64,000 nt of DNA from Thiobacillus sp. Its GTDB lineage: Bacteria; Pseudomonadota; Gammaproteobacteria; Burkholderiales; Thiobacillaceae. The stretch lies in contig JAIBEI010000041.1 of NCBI GenBank assembly GCA_019459055.1, forward strand, positions 64,863 to 128,862, given 5' to 3'. The notes under the pieces are model-generated. The model ran no database searches. It was not told the origin of the DNA and saw nothing but the letters and a program-made list of their open reading frames with translations. Every line of letters begins with the position of its first letter. The first letter of the stretch is position 1. The position numbers were made by a program, and so were the translations under genes. Shown one piece after another: positions 28,351 to 37,646 of this stretch.

Positions 28351-29673
28351 TCAACCCGGCGCGTCAGGCGTGTCCGGCGGCGCTGCTTCGGCGGGCGCAA
28401 TCGGCGTGGCGAGGATCTTGTCGATGCGCCTGCCGTCGAGATCGACCACTTCCAGCCGCCAGTTTTCCCAGGTCAGCACGTCGCCGGTCTGCGGCAACTT
28501 CCCGGACAGCCACATCACCAGACCGCTCAGCGTGTGGTAGCGGCCCTTGTCTTCTTCCGGCAGGCTTTTCAGCCCCAGCCTGTCCTTCAGTTCGGGGAGG
28601 CGGATCAGGCCGTCGAGCAGCCAGGAGCCGTCCTCGCGTCGCGTCGCCCACGCCTGGTCCAGCCTGCGCGGCTTGAATTCGCCTGCAATGGCTTCCAGCA
28701 CATCGTGCAGGGTGACCAGGCCGTTGATCTCGCCGTATTCGTCGACGACCAGCACCAGGTGGGTGTCGGACGCGCGGAACGTCCCCAGCAGGTCCAGGCC
28801 GCTGAGGCGTTCCGGCACGAACACGGCCGGCTGCAGCGAGCCGGTGAGGTTGGGCGGCGCGCCGGCCAGCATCGCATTGAGCAGCTGCCGGACGCTGAGG
28901 ACGCCCAGCACCTCGTCGAGTCCGCCGCGGCAGACCGGGAAGCGCGTGTGCTCCGATCCGGACACGCGCCGCAGGTTATCGTCCAGCGGCAGCGCGACGT
29001 CAAGATAGACAATGTCGGCGCGCGGCACCATCAGCGACTCGACCAGACGGTCGTCGAGGCGGAACACGTTGCGCACCATCTCGCGTTCCTGCTGTTCGAT
29101 CGCGCCGGAGTCCGAGCCCTCCTGCAGCAGGGCGTGGATTTCCTCCTCGATGATGTCCGTCTGATCGGGCGGACGCATGCGCAACAGGCGCAGCAGGCCA
29201 TCGGTCGACAGCGACAGAAAGCGCACGAACGGCTGCACCAGCATCGCCAGCAGCTGCATCGGACGCGCCACCCGGCAGGCAATGCGCTCGGGGTCGAGCT
29301 GGGCGATGCGTTTGGGCGCCAGTTCGCCGACGACGATCGTGACATAGGTGATGATGACCACCACCAGCGCGGTCGAGGCGATGCGACTGGCTTCCGGCTC
29401 CATGCCGAAAGACTGCAGCCATAGCGCCAGCGGCCCGGCTAGGGCAGCCTCGCCGATGATGCCGTTGAGAATGGCGATCGAGGTGATGCCGACCTGCACC
29501 GTCGACAGGAAATGCGTCGGTTCGTCGTGCAGTTTCATCGCCGCCGCAGCCGAAGCGCTGCCTTCTTCGGCCAGACGCGCGAGGCGTGCGCGCCGCGCCA
29601 CCACCAGCGCGATTTCCGACATGGCGAACACGCCGTTCAACACGATCAGTGCAGCGAGAAGCAGGATTTCCAT
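28351..29673 (-). CDS. CNNM/CorC-type membrane protein with CBS domains
   Basis: A 440-residue inner-membrane protein of the hemolysin C / CNNM family, proposed to take part in Mg or other cation efflux. It has an N-terminal DUF21 membrane domain with four helices (MEILLLAALIVLNGVFAMSEIALVVARRARL and VVIITYVTIVVGELAPKRIA), a CBS pair (VPRADIVYLDVALPLDDNLRRV and VLVVDEYGEINGLVTLHDVLEAI) and a C-terminal CorC_HlyC domain (DGSWLLDGLIRLPELKDRLG). The track extends 35 codons upstream; homology starts at this ATG. It is monocistronic, with its start facing a terminator of the upstream minus-strand gene. Confidence 0.9.
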   Translation of the reverse strand: MEILLLAALIVLNGVFAMSEIALVVARRARLARLAEEGSASAAAAMKLHDEPTHFLSTVQVGITSIAILNGIIGEAALAGPLALWLQSFGMEPEASRIASTALVVVIITYVTIVVGELAPKRIAQLDPERIACRVARPMQLLAMLVQPFVRFLSLSTDGLLRLLRMRPPDQTDIIEEEIHALLQEGSDSGAIEQQEREMVRNVFRLDDRLVESLMVPRADIVYLDVALPLDDNLRRVSGSEHTRFPVCRGGLDEVLGVLSVRQLLNAMLAGAPPNLTGSLQPAVFVPERLSGLDLLGTFRASDTHLVLVVDEYGEINGLVTLHDVLEAIAGEFKPRRLDQAWATRREDGSWLLDGLIRLPELKDRLGLKSLPEEDKGRYHTLSGLVMWLSGKLPQTGDVLTWENWRLEVVDLDGRRIDKILATPIAPAEAAPPDTPDAPG

Positions 29674-29791
29674 GGCTTGATCCAGTCGAGGAAACTTGAC
29701 GGAACGGGATGATTCATTGGCTGCTTGAGCCAAGACGCACGCCACGGAATGATGGGCGCAGCCGGCCCGGATGTCCAACGCACGCAGATAA

Positions 29792-29823
29792 AAAGGCGGC
29801 GCCGGTTGACGGCACCGCCTTTG
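29792..29823 (-). terminator. Terminator of the PAS-GGDEF-EAL gene
   Basis: On the minus strand AAAGGCGGTGCC and GGCGCCGCCTTTTT form a 12-bp stem (one G-T/mismatch step) with a GTCAACC loop and trailing T run, about 50 bases after the stop. Confidence 0.8.
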
Positions 29824-29875
29824 CCGGCATTGCGGGAAGCGACTGAAGCCGTCTTCCTGCCCGCAGCGCTGTCAT

Positions 29876-32800
29876 TCAGCTGTAGGCTGCGGCTTTCCTG
29901 AGCAAGGTTTCGAATTCCGCGGCCGGCACCGGTCTGCTGAAGAGATAGCCTTGCATCTCGTCGCAGTGGCGCTGCTGCAGGAAGGATTTCTGCGCCTCGG
30001 TTTCGACCCCCTCGGCGATCACCCTGAGCTGCATGTCGTGCGCCATGGAAATGATGCTCTTGGCGATCGCCGCGTCGTCCGGGTCGGTGGTGATGTCACG
30101 CACGAACGACTGGTCGATCTTCAGCGTGTCGATCGGGAAGCGCTTGAGATAGCTCAGGCTCGAATAGCCGGTTCCGAAATCGTCGATCGACAGCTTGATG
30201 CCCATCGCCTTCAGTTTGCCAAGAGTGGAGATGGTTTCTTCTACGTTCTGCATGACCAGGCTCTCGGTCAGTTCCAGTTCGAGGCAGGCAGGATCGAGCC
30301 CGGTTTCACCGAGGATGGCGGCCACCCTCTCGACCAGGTCGGGCTGCCTGAACTGCCGCGCCGAGAGGTTGACCGCGACGCTGATGGGCTTGAGCCCGGC
30401 AAGCTGCAATGCCTTGTTCTGGGCGCAGGCGGTGCGCAGCACCCATTCACCGAGCGCGACAATCAGGCCGGAGTCTTCCGCCACCGGGATGAACATGGCG
30501 GGGGAAACCAGCCCCAGCTCCGGATGCCGCCAGCGCACCAGCGCCTCCATGCCGGCGATCTCGCCGCTGCGCAGGTCGACCTGCGGCTGGTAGTGGAGCA
30601 GGAATTCGTCGCGTTCCAGCGCATGGTGAAGGCCGTTTTCCAGCACCAGCCGCTCCATCGCCCTGACGTTCATTTCGGTGGAGTAGTACTGGGCGTTGTT
30701 GCGGCCCAGTTCCTTGGCGCGGTACATGGCAGCATCGGCGTTTTTCAGCAGCGTCTGCCGATCCTCGCCATCCTTGGGATAAGACGCGATGCCAATGCTG
30801 CAGGTGATGCGCAGCGCGCGCCCGTTGATGTCGAAAGGCGCCGACATCGCCTTGAGAATTTTTTGCATGACGATCGGCACATCGTCGTCTTCCCTGATTT
30901 CCGACAGAACCAGGACAAACTCGTCGCCCCCCTGGCGCGACACGGTGTCGCCTTCGCGCACGCTGCCAGCAAGACGGGCGGCAACCTGGGTCAGCAGTGC
31001 GTCGCCGGCATCGTGGCCGAGGCTGTCGTTGATGTTCTTGAAATTGTCCAGATCGATGAACAAGACCGCCAGGCTGCGACCAATGCGGCGCGCGGAGATC
31101 AGCGCCTGGCTCAGGCGATCCTGGAACAGGTTGCGGTTGGCAAGCCCGGTCAGCGTATCGTAATTGGCTTGATATTCCAGCCGGGTCTCATGGGTCTTAC
31201 GCTCGGTGATGTCGTTCTGAATGCCTACAAAATGCGTGACCTTGCCGCTTTCATCACGCACCGGCGCGATCAGCAGTTCGTTCCAGAACAGGCTGCCGTC
31301 CTTGCGGTAATTCCGCAGCACCGCATGCCCTTCGCGCTGCTCGCGGATGGCCTGGCGCAGTTCCTCAACCTCGGGCTGGTCGGTATCCTCGTTCTGCAGG
31401 AAATTGCAGTTTCGCCCCAGCGCCTCCTCCTGCGAATAGCCGGTAATACGCTCGAACGCCGGATTGGTGTAGATCAGCGGATTGCCCGGTACTTCGGCGT
31501 CGGTGATGAGGATGGCGTTGACGCTGGATTCGATGGCGCGCTCCCACATGCGCAGCTTTTCCTCCTGATGTTTGCGTTCGGTGACATCCTCCTTCACGGC
31601 GATGAAATGGGTGATCTCCCCTGCCGCGTTTTTCAATGCCGAAATCACTTCGGATTCCCAGAACAGGTCGCCACTCTTTTTCCGGTTGCGCAGCTCGCCG
31701 CGCCATTCCTCCCCCGCCTGTAAAGTTTTCCACAACTTTTGGTAGTGTTCCGCCGGAGTCAGTCCGGATTTGAGCATGCCTGGCGACTGCCCCACTGCTT
31801 CCTCCAGTGAATAGCCGGTCACCTTGGTGAAGGCTGGATTGACATACTCAATAATGCCGTTGCGGTCGGCGATGATTACCGAGTTGCCGGTTTCTTCCAC
31901 CACCCGGGAAAGCTTGCGCACCTTGTCTTCTGCCAGTTTGCGTTCGGTGACGTCGTAGCAAGCCCCGATATAGCCTGCGAAATTTCCGTTCAGATCCTCA
32001 TACGGCGCGCCGTTGCTCATGAGCCAGCGATATTCCCCGTCATGACGGCGCAGCCGGAACCCGATCTCATATGGCTCGCGCTTGCCGAACGCTTCCAGAT
32101 AAACCGTGCGGCAGCGGTCCAGATCGTCGGGATGTACAGCCTCCGCCCAGCCATTCCCCAGTTCCTGCTCCAGCTTGCGGCCGGTAAAATCGAGCCAGGT
32201 CTTGTTGAAATAATCGCAATTCCCGTCGGCACCCGAGCGCCAGACCATGTGTGGAAAGTGCTGGAGCAGCTTGAGGTGAAAATCGCGCGACCGGGTCAGC
32301 CGCGATTCGAGTTCGATCCGCTCGCCGATATCGCGGGCAATGCTGGAAACAAAATTGACTGCACCATTCTCATCCCTGTGGGCGATGACCACCTGCGAAA
32401 CGGGGATCTCCCGGCCATCGCGGCACAGCAGAGCGGTTTCTCCCAGCCAGATGCCGTCGCGCGCGGCGGTCGGCAGGGCGACCCGTGCAAGCACCGTGCC
32501 GCCCCATTCCGGGTAGCAATCCTCCAGCTTCAGGCCGGCGATGTCGTCCGTCTGGCCGATGCCGAGCATCCGGCGGCCAGCAGCATTGATGTACAGCATC
32601 CTGCCTTCGGGCGTAAAGGTGCCGACGAAATCCGGCGTGGCCTCAATGATTGTCGCCAGCCGTCCACGCGACAGCTGGGCACGGCTGCGCCCCAGGTAGG
32701 AACGAAGCATTTCTCCCAGCGACTTGACCAGCGCCTGCTCTTCCTCAAGAAAAGCGTTTTCGCCCGCCGGGCACGCGTCCAGGCGGAACGCTTCGAGCGC

Positions 32801-33850
32801 ATCCTGACGGCCGCCGCCCCGGACAAAATCGGCAGCCAGGCGGGACGACGTCTCCCTGAATCCTGGCGTAACGAAGGTCTCGCCCTCATAAACGATCCGG
32901 ACTGCAATCTTTTCCGGATTGCGGAACGCGGAGGGCAGCATCAAGACCAGTTCCTGCATCACCTCTGCCACCGGCCTGCGCTCGTCCTGCAAGATCCGGG
33001 CAGCGCGGTGCAGCGCGGTGTTGACCTTCAGGCCGATATCCAGATTGGCAATCAGCCGGCCGACCGTTTCCGCTGTCTGGTTGAAGTTTTTCGCCAGCCC
33101 CCCGATCTCGTCGCGCGACGTGAAGTCAAACCGCGCCGAATGGTCGCCCGAGGCAAACCGGCTGAACATGCGCGAAACCCCCCGTACCGGCAAGATGACC
33201 TTGTGGCGCAGGTAGAGGATGATCATCAGCATGAGTACCACCTCTGCGGCCAGGATGGCATTCACGATCAACTTCGCCTTGGAATGCGCCTTGGCCGCGG
33301 CGCGGGTCAATTCAACGACAACGTTGTCGGCGGCATCCAGCGTGGCGGCCGAATGAAAACCAAGACGGGCAAAGACAAGCGACCTGTCGACCTCTTCCGG
33401 CGAATTGCGTATCGAATCCACCACGGAACGGTACCCTTGCCAGGCTTGGTGCAAATCCCGCAAAAACCCGGGGAGATTGTTCGCCTCATCTTTGACGATC
33501 GGCGGCAGCTGCCGCACAGCAAGCCCGATCTTGTCCAGTTGCGCTTCAAATTGGGCGTACAGCCGATCAATCACCTGGCCATCCTGGCGTTTTTCCAGCC
33601 CCATCGATTGGAAGGCAATTTCCTGGCTTATATAGCGCAGGCGGCCGCTTTCATTGATGATGCTTGCAGTGTCGGCGGCCCCGTCATACAGCCGTTCGAC
33701 AACGACCAGGTTCCCCACCGTGAGCGCAAAAAACAGCAAAAAGGCGATGCCAAACTTTTTGCCAAGGGAGGGGCGCAGCAACCGACTACGCAAGGCATTC
33801 CCGGCATGTTGGACCGGGATGGCGGGGTGTTGCGGAGTGGATTTATTCAC
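29876..33850 (-). CDS. Membrane sensor with PilJ/NIT-like input, HAMP, four PAS, GGDEF and EAL domains
   Basis: A 1324-residue cyclic-di-GMP signalling protein with a GTG start. TM1 is at about 33-52 and TM2 at about 190-213. They bracket a periplasmic helical sensor whose start, SGRLRYISQEIA, matches the type IV pili / nitrate-sensor (PilJ-N) motif. A HAMP domain follows (about 212-265), then a GAF-like region, four PAS domains beginning near 400, 530, 648 and 773 (each ending DIGER, DVTERK, DVTERK, DITERK), GGDEF (SRQGGDEFV near 972) and EAL (MEALVRW near 1100; DDFGTGYSSL). Both catalytic signatures are intact, so it may both make and degrade c-di-GMP. It is a single gene. Confidence 0.93.
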   Translation of the reverse strand: MNKSTPQHPAIPVQHAGNALRSRLLRPSLGKKFGIAFLLFFALTVGNLVVVERLYDGAADTASIINESGRLRYISQEIAFQSMGLEKRQDGQVIDRLYAQFEAQLDKIGLAVRQLPPIVKDEANNLPGFLRDLHQAWQGYRSVVDSIRNSPEEVDRSLVFARLGFHSAATLDAADNVVVELTRAAAKAHSKAKLIVNAILAAEVVLMLMIILYLRHKVILPVRGVSRMFSRFASGDHSARFDFTSRDEIGGLAKNFNQTAETVGRLIANLDIGLKVNTALHRAARILQDERRPVAEVMQELVLMLPSAFRNPEKIAVRIVYEGETFVTPGFRETSSRLAADFVRGGGRQDALEAFRLDACPAGENAFLEEEQALVKSLGEMLRSYLGRSRAQLSRGRLATIIEATPDFVGTFTPEGRMLYINAAGRRMLGIGQTDDIAGLKLEDCYPEWGGTVLARVALPTAARDGIWLGETALLCRDGREIPVSQVVIAHRDENGAVNFVSSIARDIGERIELESRLTRSRDFHLKLLQHFPHMVWRSGADGNCDYFNKTWLDFTGRKLEQELGNGWAEAVHPDDLDRCRTVYLEAFGKREPYEIGFRLRRHDGEYRWLMSNGAPYEDLNGNFAGYIGACYDVTERKLAEDKVRKLSRVVEETGNSVIIADRNGIIEYVNPAFTKVTGYSLEEAVGQSPGMLKSGLTPAEHYQKLWKTLQAGEEWRGELRNRKKSGDLFWESEVISALKNAAGEITHFIAVKEDVTERKHQEEKLRMWERAIESSVNAILITDAEVPGNPLIYTNPAFERITGYSQEEALGRNCNFLQNEDTDQPEVEELRQAIREQREGHAVLRNYRKDGSLFWNELLIAPVRDESGKVTHFVGIQNDITERKTHETRLEYQANYDTLTGLANRNLFQDRLSQALISARRIGRSLAVLFIDLDNFKNINDSLGHDAGDALLTQVAARLAGSVREGDTVSRQGGDEFVLVLSEIREDDDVPIVMQKILKAMSAPFDINGRALRITCSIGIASYPKDGEDRQTLLKNADAAMYRAKELGRNNAQYYSTEMNVRAMERLVLENGLHHALERDEFLLHYQPQVDLRSGEIAGMEALVRWRHPELGLVSPAMFIPVAEDSGLIVALGEWVLRTACAQNKALQLAGLKPISVAVNLSARQFRQPDLVERVAAILGETGLDPACLELELTESLVMQNVEETISTLGKLKAMGIKLSIDDFGTGYSSLSYLKRFPIDTLKIDQSFVRDITTDPDDAAIAKSIISMAHDMQLRVIAEGVETEAQKSFLQQRHCDEMQGYLFSRPVPAAEFETLLRKAAAYS

Positions 33851-34345
33851 CGTGCATTCTTGGCATAAACAACACCGGCTTTAGCTGGCGCAAGCCGTGG
33901 GACGCCTTTTGTCTACGTACATATGCTGATTTTCTAAATACCACGACAAGAATAATCAACTCCACATTCACAAAAAAACACCTGAAACCATTTTTTGGGC
34001 CGCCTCCATGGCGTCCGCTTTGCCCCTGTCTGCCATTACCGCGAGCATTGTTTACGCGTCCCGATGATCTGCCCTCCGGCCCGATGAAAGGGCCCTCGGA
34101 CTGCCGACAAAATCCCGTCTTTTCTCAAAGGCGTGGTTTTTCTTTTTCAAAGGCTGCCGAGCTGGCCGCGGCTCGGCAACGCCTTGCCAACAATTCAGCA
34201 GAAAGCTCATGAATGATTCGCAGCGGATAGGTGGCCGAGGCGAGGTGCCAGGGCCGTATCGGAAAGCGGCTGGTTTTGACCGGGCTGCCGGTACGCTTCC
34301 TGAAGGGCGCTGTGCTATGCTGATGACCATTTTCAGGGGGTCTGC
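33851..34345. other. Intergenic region without a recognised gene
   Basis: About 500 bases between divergent transcription units. I see a CGGCTT/AAGCCG hairpin near 33876-33898 in the leader of the minus-strand gene and a 7-bp GCCGAGC/GCTCGGC hairpin at 34156-34177. I see no supported ORF. The composition is lower in GC than its surroundings around 33905-34000. I looked for a c-di-GMP riboswitch ahead of the GGDEF/EAL gene and do not recognise one. Confidence 0.5.
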
Positions 34346-34567
34346 GTGGGCAAAATTCTGCTGCTCATCATTATTGGTCTGGTGGTGTATGCGCTGATCC
34401 GCAACTACCAGCGCTCGCTCAACAAACCCGCATCGGCGCAGGAACACACCGTCGAAGACATGGTGAAATGCGCGCATTGCGGGGTGAACCTGCCGCATAG
34501 CGAAGCGATTTATTCCGGCGGCGACTTCTTCTGCACCCCCGAACACAAACAACTCGGTAAAAAATGA
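34346..34567 (+). CDS. PP0621 family small membrane-anchored zinc-ribbon-like protein
   Basis: A 73-residue protein with one N-terminal helix (MGKILLLIIIGLVVYALIRNYQR) and a cytoplasmic segment holding CAHCGVNLPHSEAIYSGGDFFC, which looks like a treble-clef/zinc-ribbon with three cysteines and histidines. This is the PP0621 family, regularly found just ahead of pilS in betaproteobacteria and pseudomonads. It starts with GTG, and its TGA overlaps the ATG of pilS (ATGA), so the three genes are one operon. Function is unknown; a role with the PilS/PilR pair is inferred from the coupling. Confidence 0.85.
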   Translation: MGKILLLIIIGLVVYALIRNYQRSLNKPASAQEHTVEDMVKCAHCGVNLPHSEAIYSGGDFFCTPEHKQLGKK

Positions 34568-36147
34568 GCGCCCCGGCGGCTGCCCTGCCCCGCCCTGCCA
34601 CGCAGGGCTATTACGCGTCGCATTGGCGCAGCCTCGACTACTTCAACCTGTATCGCCTGACCCTTGCGGTGGCGCTGGTGTTCACCAGCCTGCTGTTCGA
34701 CGCGTCCGACCTGTTCCGCGCCGGCGCGAGCGAGCGCTTCCAGGGCTTTGCGTATGCCTACCTGGTGATTGCGGCCTTGTTCATTCTGGGGATTCGCGCG
34801 CGCTGGCCGGGATTCCAGATCCAACTCACCGCGCACATCACCGCCGACATCGTGCTGTTGATGTTGATGATGTCGACCAGCGAGCGGCTGGCAGGCGGCA
34901 TGGGACTGCTGCTGATGATTTCGATTGCTTCGGGCGGCCTGGTCGGCAGCGGCCGGCTGACCCTGCTGTACGCCGCGATGGCGTCGATCGCCGTGCTGCT
35001 GCAGCACGGCTTCAGCATTCTGGGCGGCGGCGAGAGGGTGGACAGTTTTTTCCAGGTTGGCCTGCTGTGCGCGGGCTATTTTGCCATCGGTTGGCTGGCA
35101 CACGCGCTGACGCAGCGCGCGCTGCGCTCGGAAACGCTGGCCCAGCAGCAGGCGGACGAACTGGCGCTGCTGAACCGGATCAATGCGCTGGCGATCGAAA
35201 ACTCCCCCGACGGCCTGCTGGCGGTGCGCGGCGATGGCGTGGTGCGCCACGCCAGCCCGCGAGCGCTGGTGTTGCTCGGCGTCACGGCGCCGGTGACGCC
35301 CGGCATCACCCGGCTGCAAGACTGCGCGCCCGAACTGGCGCGTCTGGCCCAACAGGTACACCCCCCCGGCATGGCGCCCACCCTGAGCACGCCGACGGCG
35401 CAGTTGCGGGTGCGCTGCATTCCGCTGGAGACGCCGGACGACAGCCGGGTGCTGGTACTGGAGGACCAGAGCCAGGCCGAGCAAGCGGCGCAGCGCCTGA
35501 AGCTGGCGGCGCTGGGACGGCTGACCGCCAACATCGCTCACGAAATCCGCAATCCGCTGTCGGCCATCAGCCATGCCGCACAGCTGCTGCACGAGGAAGC
35601 GCACGGCCCCGCCCAGGCCAGGCTGACCGAGATCATCGAAAACAACGCGCGGCGGCTTGACCGGCTGGTGGAGGAGGTGCTGACGCTCAATCGGCGCGAC
35701 CGCCTCAACCCGGTCAACTTCGACGCCGCGGCGCTCACCGCCCTGATCGACGATCTGCGGCAGACTGAAGAAATCCCGGCCGCCGCCGTCATAGTCAGCA
35801 TGACTGAACCCGTGCACTTTCAATTCGACCCCGACCACCTGCGCCAGATCGTGTGGAATCTCTTGCGCAACGCCTGGCGATACAGCCGCAAGCAGGCGGG
35901 CAGCATCCGCTTCCGCACGCAGGTGACGGACGACGGCGTGCAGTTCGAAATCGAGGACGACGGGCCGGGATTGTCGCCGGAACATCAGGGCAAGCTGTTC
36001 GAGCCATTTTTCACCACCGATGCGCAGGGCACCGGGCTCGGGCTGTTCCTCGCACGCGAGCTGGCCGAGGCCAACCACGCGGCGCTGGCCTACGTGCCCT
36101 GGGCAGACGGCGCGCGCTTCCGCCTCAGCCTGCGCGGGGGCGAGTGA
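34564..36147 (+). CDS. pilS: Sensor histidine kinase PilS
   Basis: Kinase of the PilS/PilR two-component system that controls type IV pilin transcription. The 527 residues have six N-terminal membrane helices (from LYRLTLAVALVFTSLLFD to FQVGLLCAGYFAIGWLA), a PAS domain (about 200-290; NSPDGLLAVRGDGVVRHAS), the phosphoacceptor HisKA box ANIAHEIRNPLSAISHAAQ with H326, and the ATPase domain with N box LRQIVWNLLRNAWRYS, G1 EDDGPGLS and G2 GTGLGLFLAREL. It overlaps PP0621 in front and is two bases from pilR behind. Confidence 0.93.
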   Translation: MSAPAAALPRPATQGYYASHWRSLDYFNLYRLTLAVALVFTSLLFDASDLFRAGASERFQGFAYAYLVIAALFILGIRARWPGFQIQLTAHITADIVLLMLMMSTSERLAGGMGLLLMISIASGGLVGSGRLTLLYAAMASIAVLLQHGFSILGGGERVDSFFQVGLLCAGYFAIGWLAHALTQRALRSETLAQQQADELALLNRINALAIENSPDGLLAVRGDGVVRHASPRALVLLGVTAPVTPGITRLQDCAPELARLAQQVHPPGMAPTLSTPTAQLRVRCIPLETPDDSRVLVLEDQSQAEQAAQRLKLAALGRLTANIAHEIRNPLSAISHAAQLLHEEAHGPAQARLTEIIENNARRLDRLVEEVLTLNRRDRLNPVNFDAAALTALIDDLRQTEEIPAAAVIVSMTEPVHFQFDPDHLRQIVWNLLRNAWRYSRKQAGSIRFRTQVTDDGVQFEIEDDGPGLSPEHQGKLFEPFFTTDAQGTGLGLFLARELAEANHAALAYVPWADGARFRLSLRGGE

Positions 36148-36149
36148 GC

Positions 36150-37466
36150 ATGGCCGCTTCCCCGCGCATTCTGCTGGTAGATGACGAGTCCGACCTGCTC
36201 GACCTGATGGAGCTGACGCTGGTCAAGATGGGGCTGGAAACCGACCGTGCCGCCAGCGTCGCCGAAGCACAGGTCCGGCTGGCGCAGACGCACTACGACC
36301 TCTGCCTCACCGACATGCGACTGGGGGATGGCGAAGGGCTGGAGGTGATCGCCGCCGCCAGCGCGTTGCCAGCGCCGGTGCCGGTAGCGGTCATCACCGC
36401 GTACGGCAATGCCGGCAATGCGGTGGCCGCGCTGAAGGCAGGCGCGTTCGATTACCTGGCCAAGCCGGTGGCGCTCGACCAGCTGCGCGCGCTGGTCAAG
36501 TCCGCGCTGAAAATCCCGGAGACCGCGCAGGCGAACGGCACCGCGCACGATCTGATCGGCCAGTCCGCCACCATGCAGGACATCCGCGCACGCATCGCCA
36601 AGCTCGCCCGCACCCAGGCGCCGGTGCACATCGCCGGCGAATCGGGCAGCGGCAAGGAGCTCGCGGCGCGGCTGATCCACCGTCTCGGCAACCGCGCCGA
36701 CAAGCCCTTCGTCGCGGTCAACTGCGGCGCCATTCCCGAGACGCTGATGGAAAGCGAGTTTTTCGGTTATCGCAAAGGCGCGTTCACCGGCGCCGACGCC
36801 GACCGCAACGGTTTTTTCCAGGCGGCCGACGGCGGCACCCTGTTTCTCGACGAGGTGGCCGATCTGCCGCTGTCGATGCAGGTGAAACTGTTGCGCGTGC
36901 TGCAGGAAAAGAAGGTGCGCAAGATCGGCGCCACGGTCGAAGAGCCGGTCGACGTGCGCATCGTCAGCGCCACCCACCAGAACCTCGCCGCGCTGGTCGA
37001 ATCCGGACGCTTCCGCCAGGATTTGTATTACCGGCTGAACGTCATCGATCTGGTGATGCCCAGCCTACGCGAGCGCGTCGAGGACATCCCGGAAATGGCG
37101 CGCTTTCTGCTCGACAAGCTGGGCGGCAGCGACGTCAAGCTGGATCGCGACGCCGAAAAGGCACTCTGCGCCTATGCCTTCCCCGGAAACGTGCGCGAAC
37201 TGGAAAACACCCTGGAGCGGGCGCTGGCACTGTGCGAAAACCGGCGCATCAGCGCGGCCGATCTCAGCCTTGCCCCCGCCCTGCCCGTCACCAATGGCGC
37301 GCCCGGCAGCAAATACCCGTTGCAGGATCACCTCGACCAGATGGAGCGCACCGCCATCCTCGAAGCGCTGGAGCAGACACGCCACAACAAGACCGCCGCC
37401 GCCCGCGTCCTCGGCGTCACCTTCCGCAGCCTGCGCTACCGGCTGGAGCGCCTGGGGATCGAGTAG
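36150..37466 (+). CDS. pilR: Sigma-54-dependent response regulator PilR
   Basis: NtrC-class activator of sigma-54 promoters, here the partner of PilS. The 438 residues have a receiver domain with phospho-Asp55 (LTDMRLGDGEG), a AAA+ domain with Walker A GESGSGKE (about 163), the sigma-54 contact loop GAFTGAD (about 209) and FRQDLYYRLNVIDL, and a Fis-type HTH at the C terminus (TRHNKTAAARVLGVTFRSLRYRLERLG). The ORF track runs from 35853 inside pilS; the ATG at 36150 follows the pilS stop by two bases and gives the standard receiver start (PRILLVDDE). Confidence 0.93.
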   Translation: MAASPRILLVDDESDLLDLMELTLVKMGLETDRAASVAEAQVRLAQTHYDLCLTDMRLGDGEGLEVIAAASALPAPVPVAVITAYGNAGNAVAALKAGAFDYLAKPVALDQLRALVKSALKIPETAQANGTAHDLIGQSATMQDIRARIAKLARTQAPVHIAGESGSGKELAARLIHRLGNRADKPFVAVNCGAIPETLMESEFFGYRKGAFTGADADRNGFFQAADGGTLFLDEVADLPLSMQVKLLRVLQEKKVRKIGATVEEPVDVRIVSATHQNLAALVESGRFRQDLYYRLNVIDLVMPSLRERVEDIPEMARFLLDKLGGSDVKLDRDAEKALCAYAFPGNVRELENTLERALALCENRRISAADLSLAPALPVTNGAPGSKYPLQDHLDQMERTAILEALEQTRHNKTAAARVLGVTFRSLRYRLERLGIE

Positions 37467-37481
37467 TGTTGCCTTGTCCCG

Positions 37482-37520
37482 CACAATAAAAAACCCGCTA
37501 AATGCGGGTTTTTTATTGTG
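37482..37520. terminator. Bidirectional terminator between pilR and tRNA-Thr
   Basis: Perfect 17-bp stem CACAATAAAAAACCCGC / TAAAT / GCGGGTTTTTTATTGTG, with T runs on both strands. It ends the pilR operon and the minus-strand tRNA. Confidence 0.92.
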
Positions 37521-37524
37521 TTAG

Positions 37525-37600
37525 TGGTGCCGCTTGTCGGAATCGAACTGACGACCTACCGCTTACAAGGCGGTTGCTCTACCAACTGAGCTAAAGCGGC
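37525..37600 (-). tRNA. tRNA-Thr (anticodon TGT)
   Basis: The minus-strand cloverleaf is 76 bases with encoded CCA. The acceptor GCCGCTT pairs with AAGCGGC, the D arm is GCTCAGTTGGTAGAGC, the anticodon arm CCGCCTTGTAAGCGG gives TGT, and the T arm is GTTCGATTC. Confidence 0.97.
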
Positions 37601-37610
37601 GACGGGCGAC

Positions 37611-37616
37611 ATTATA
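37611..37616 (-). promoter_or_regulatory. Candidate -10 box of tRNA-Thr
   Basis: The minus strand reads TATAAT 11 bases before the tRNA 5' end. No good -35 is seen at 16-18 bases, so this is only a partial promoter call. Confidence 0.4.
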
Positions 37617-37646
37617 ACGATGCCGCGCGATGGATTGAGCGATTAA

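Noticed and set aside
29951-31723. 590-codon frame opposite the GGDEF/EAL gene (also 32042-33868)
   Set aside because: Mirror frame of a clear multidomain protein; no family motifs and no start context.
33851-34345. Possible c-di-GMP riboswitch upstream of the GGDEF/EAL gene
   Set aside because: I could not see the conserved GEMM core on the minus strand, only simple hairpins.
34052-34552. Minus-strand ORF of 166 codons near PP0621
   Set aside because: Half of it is antisense to PP0621 and the rest runs through non-coding DNA with no recognisable content.
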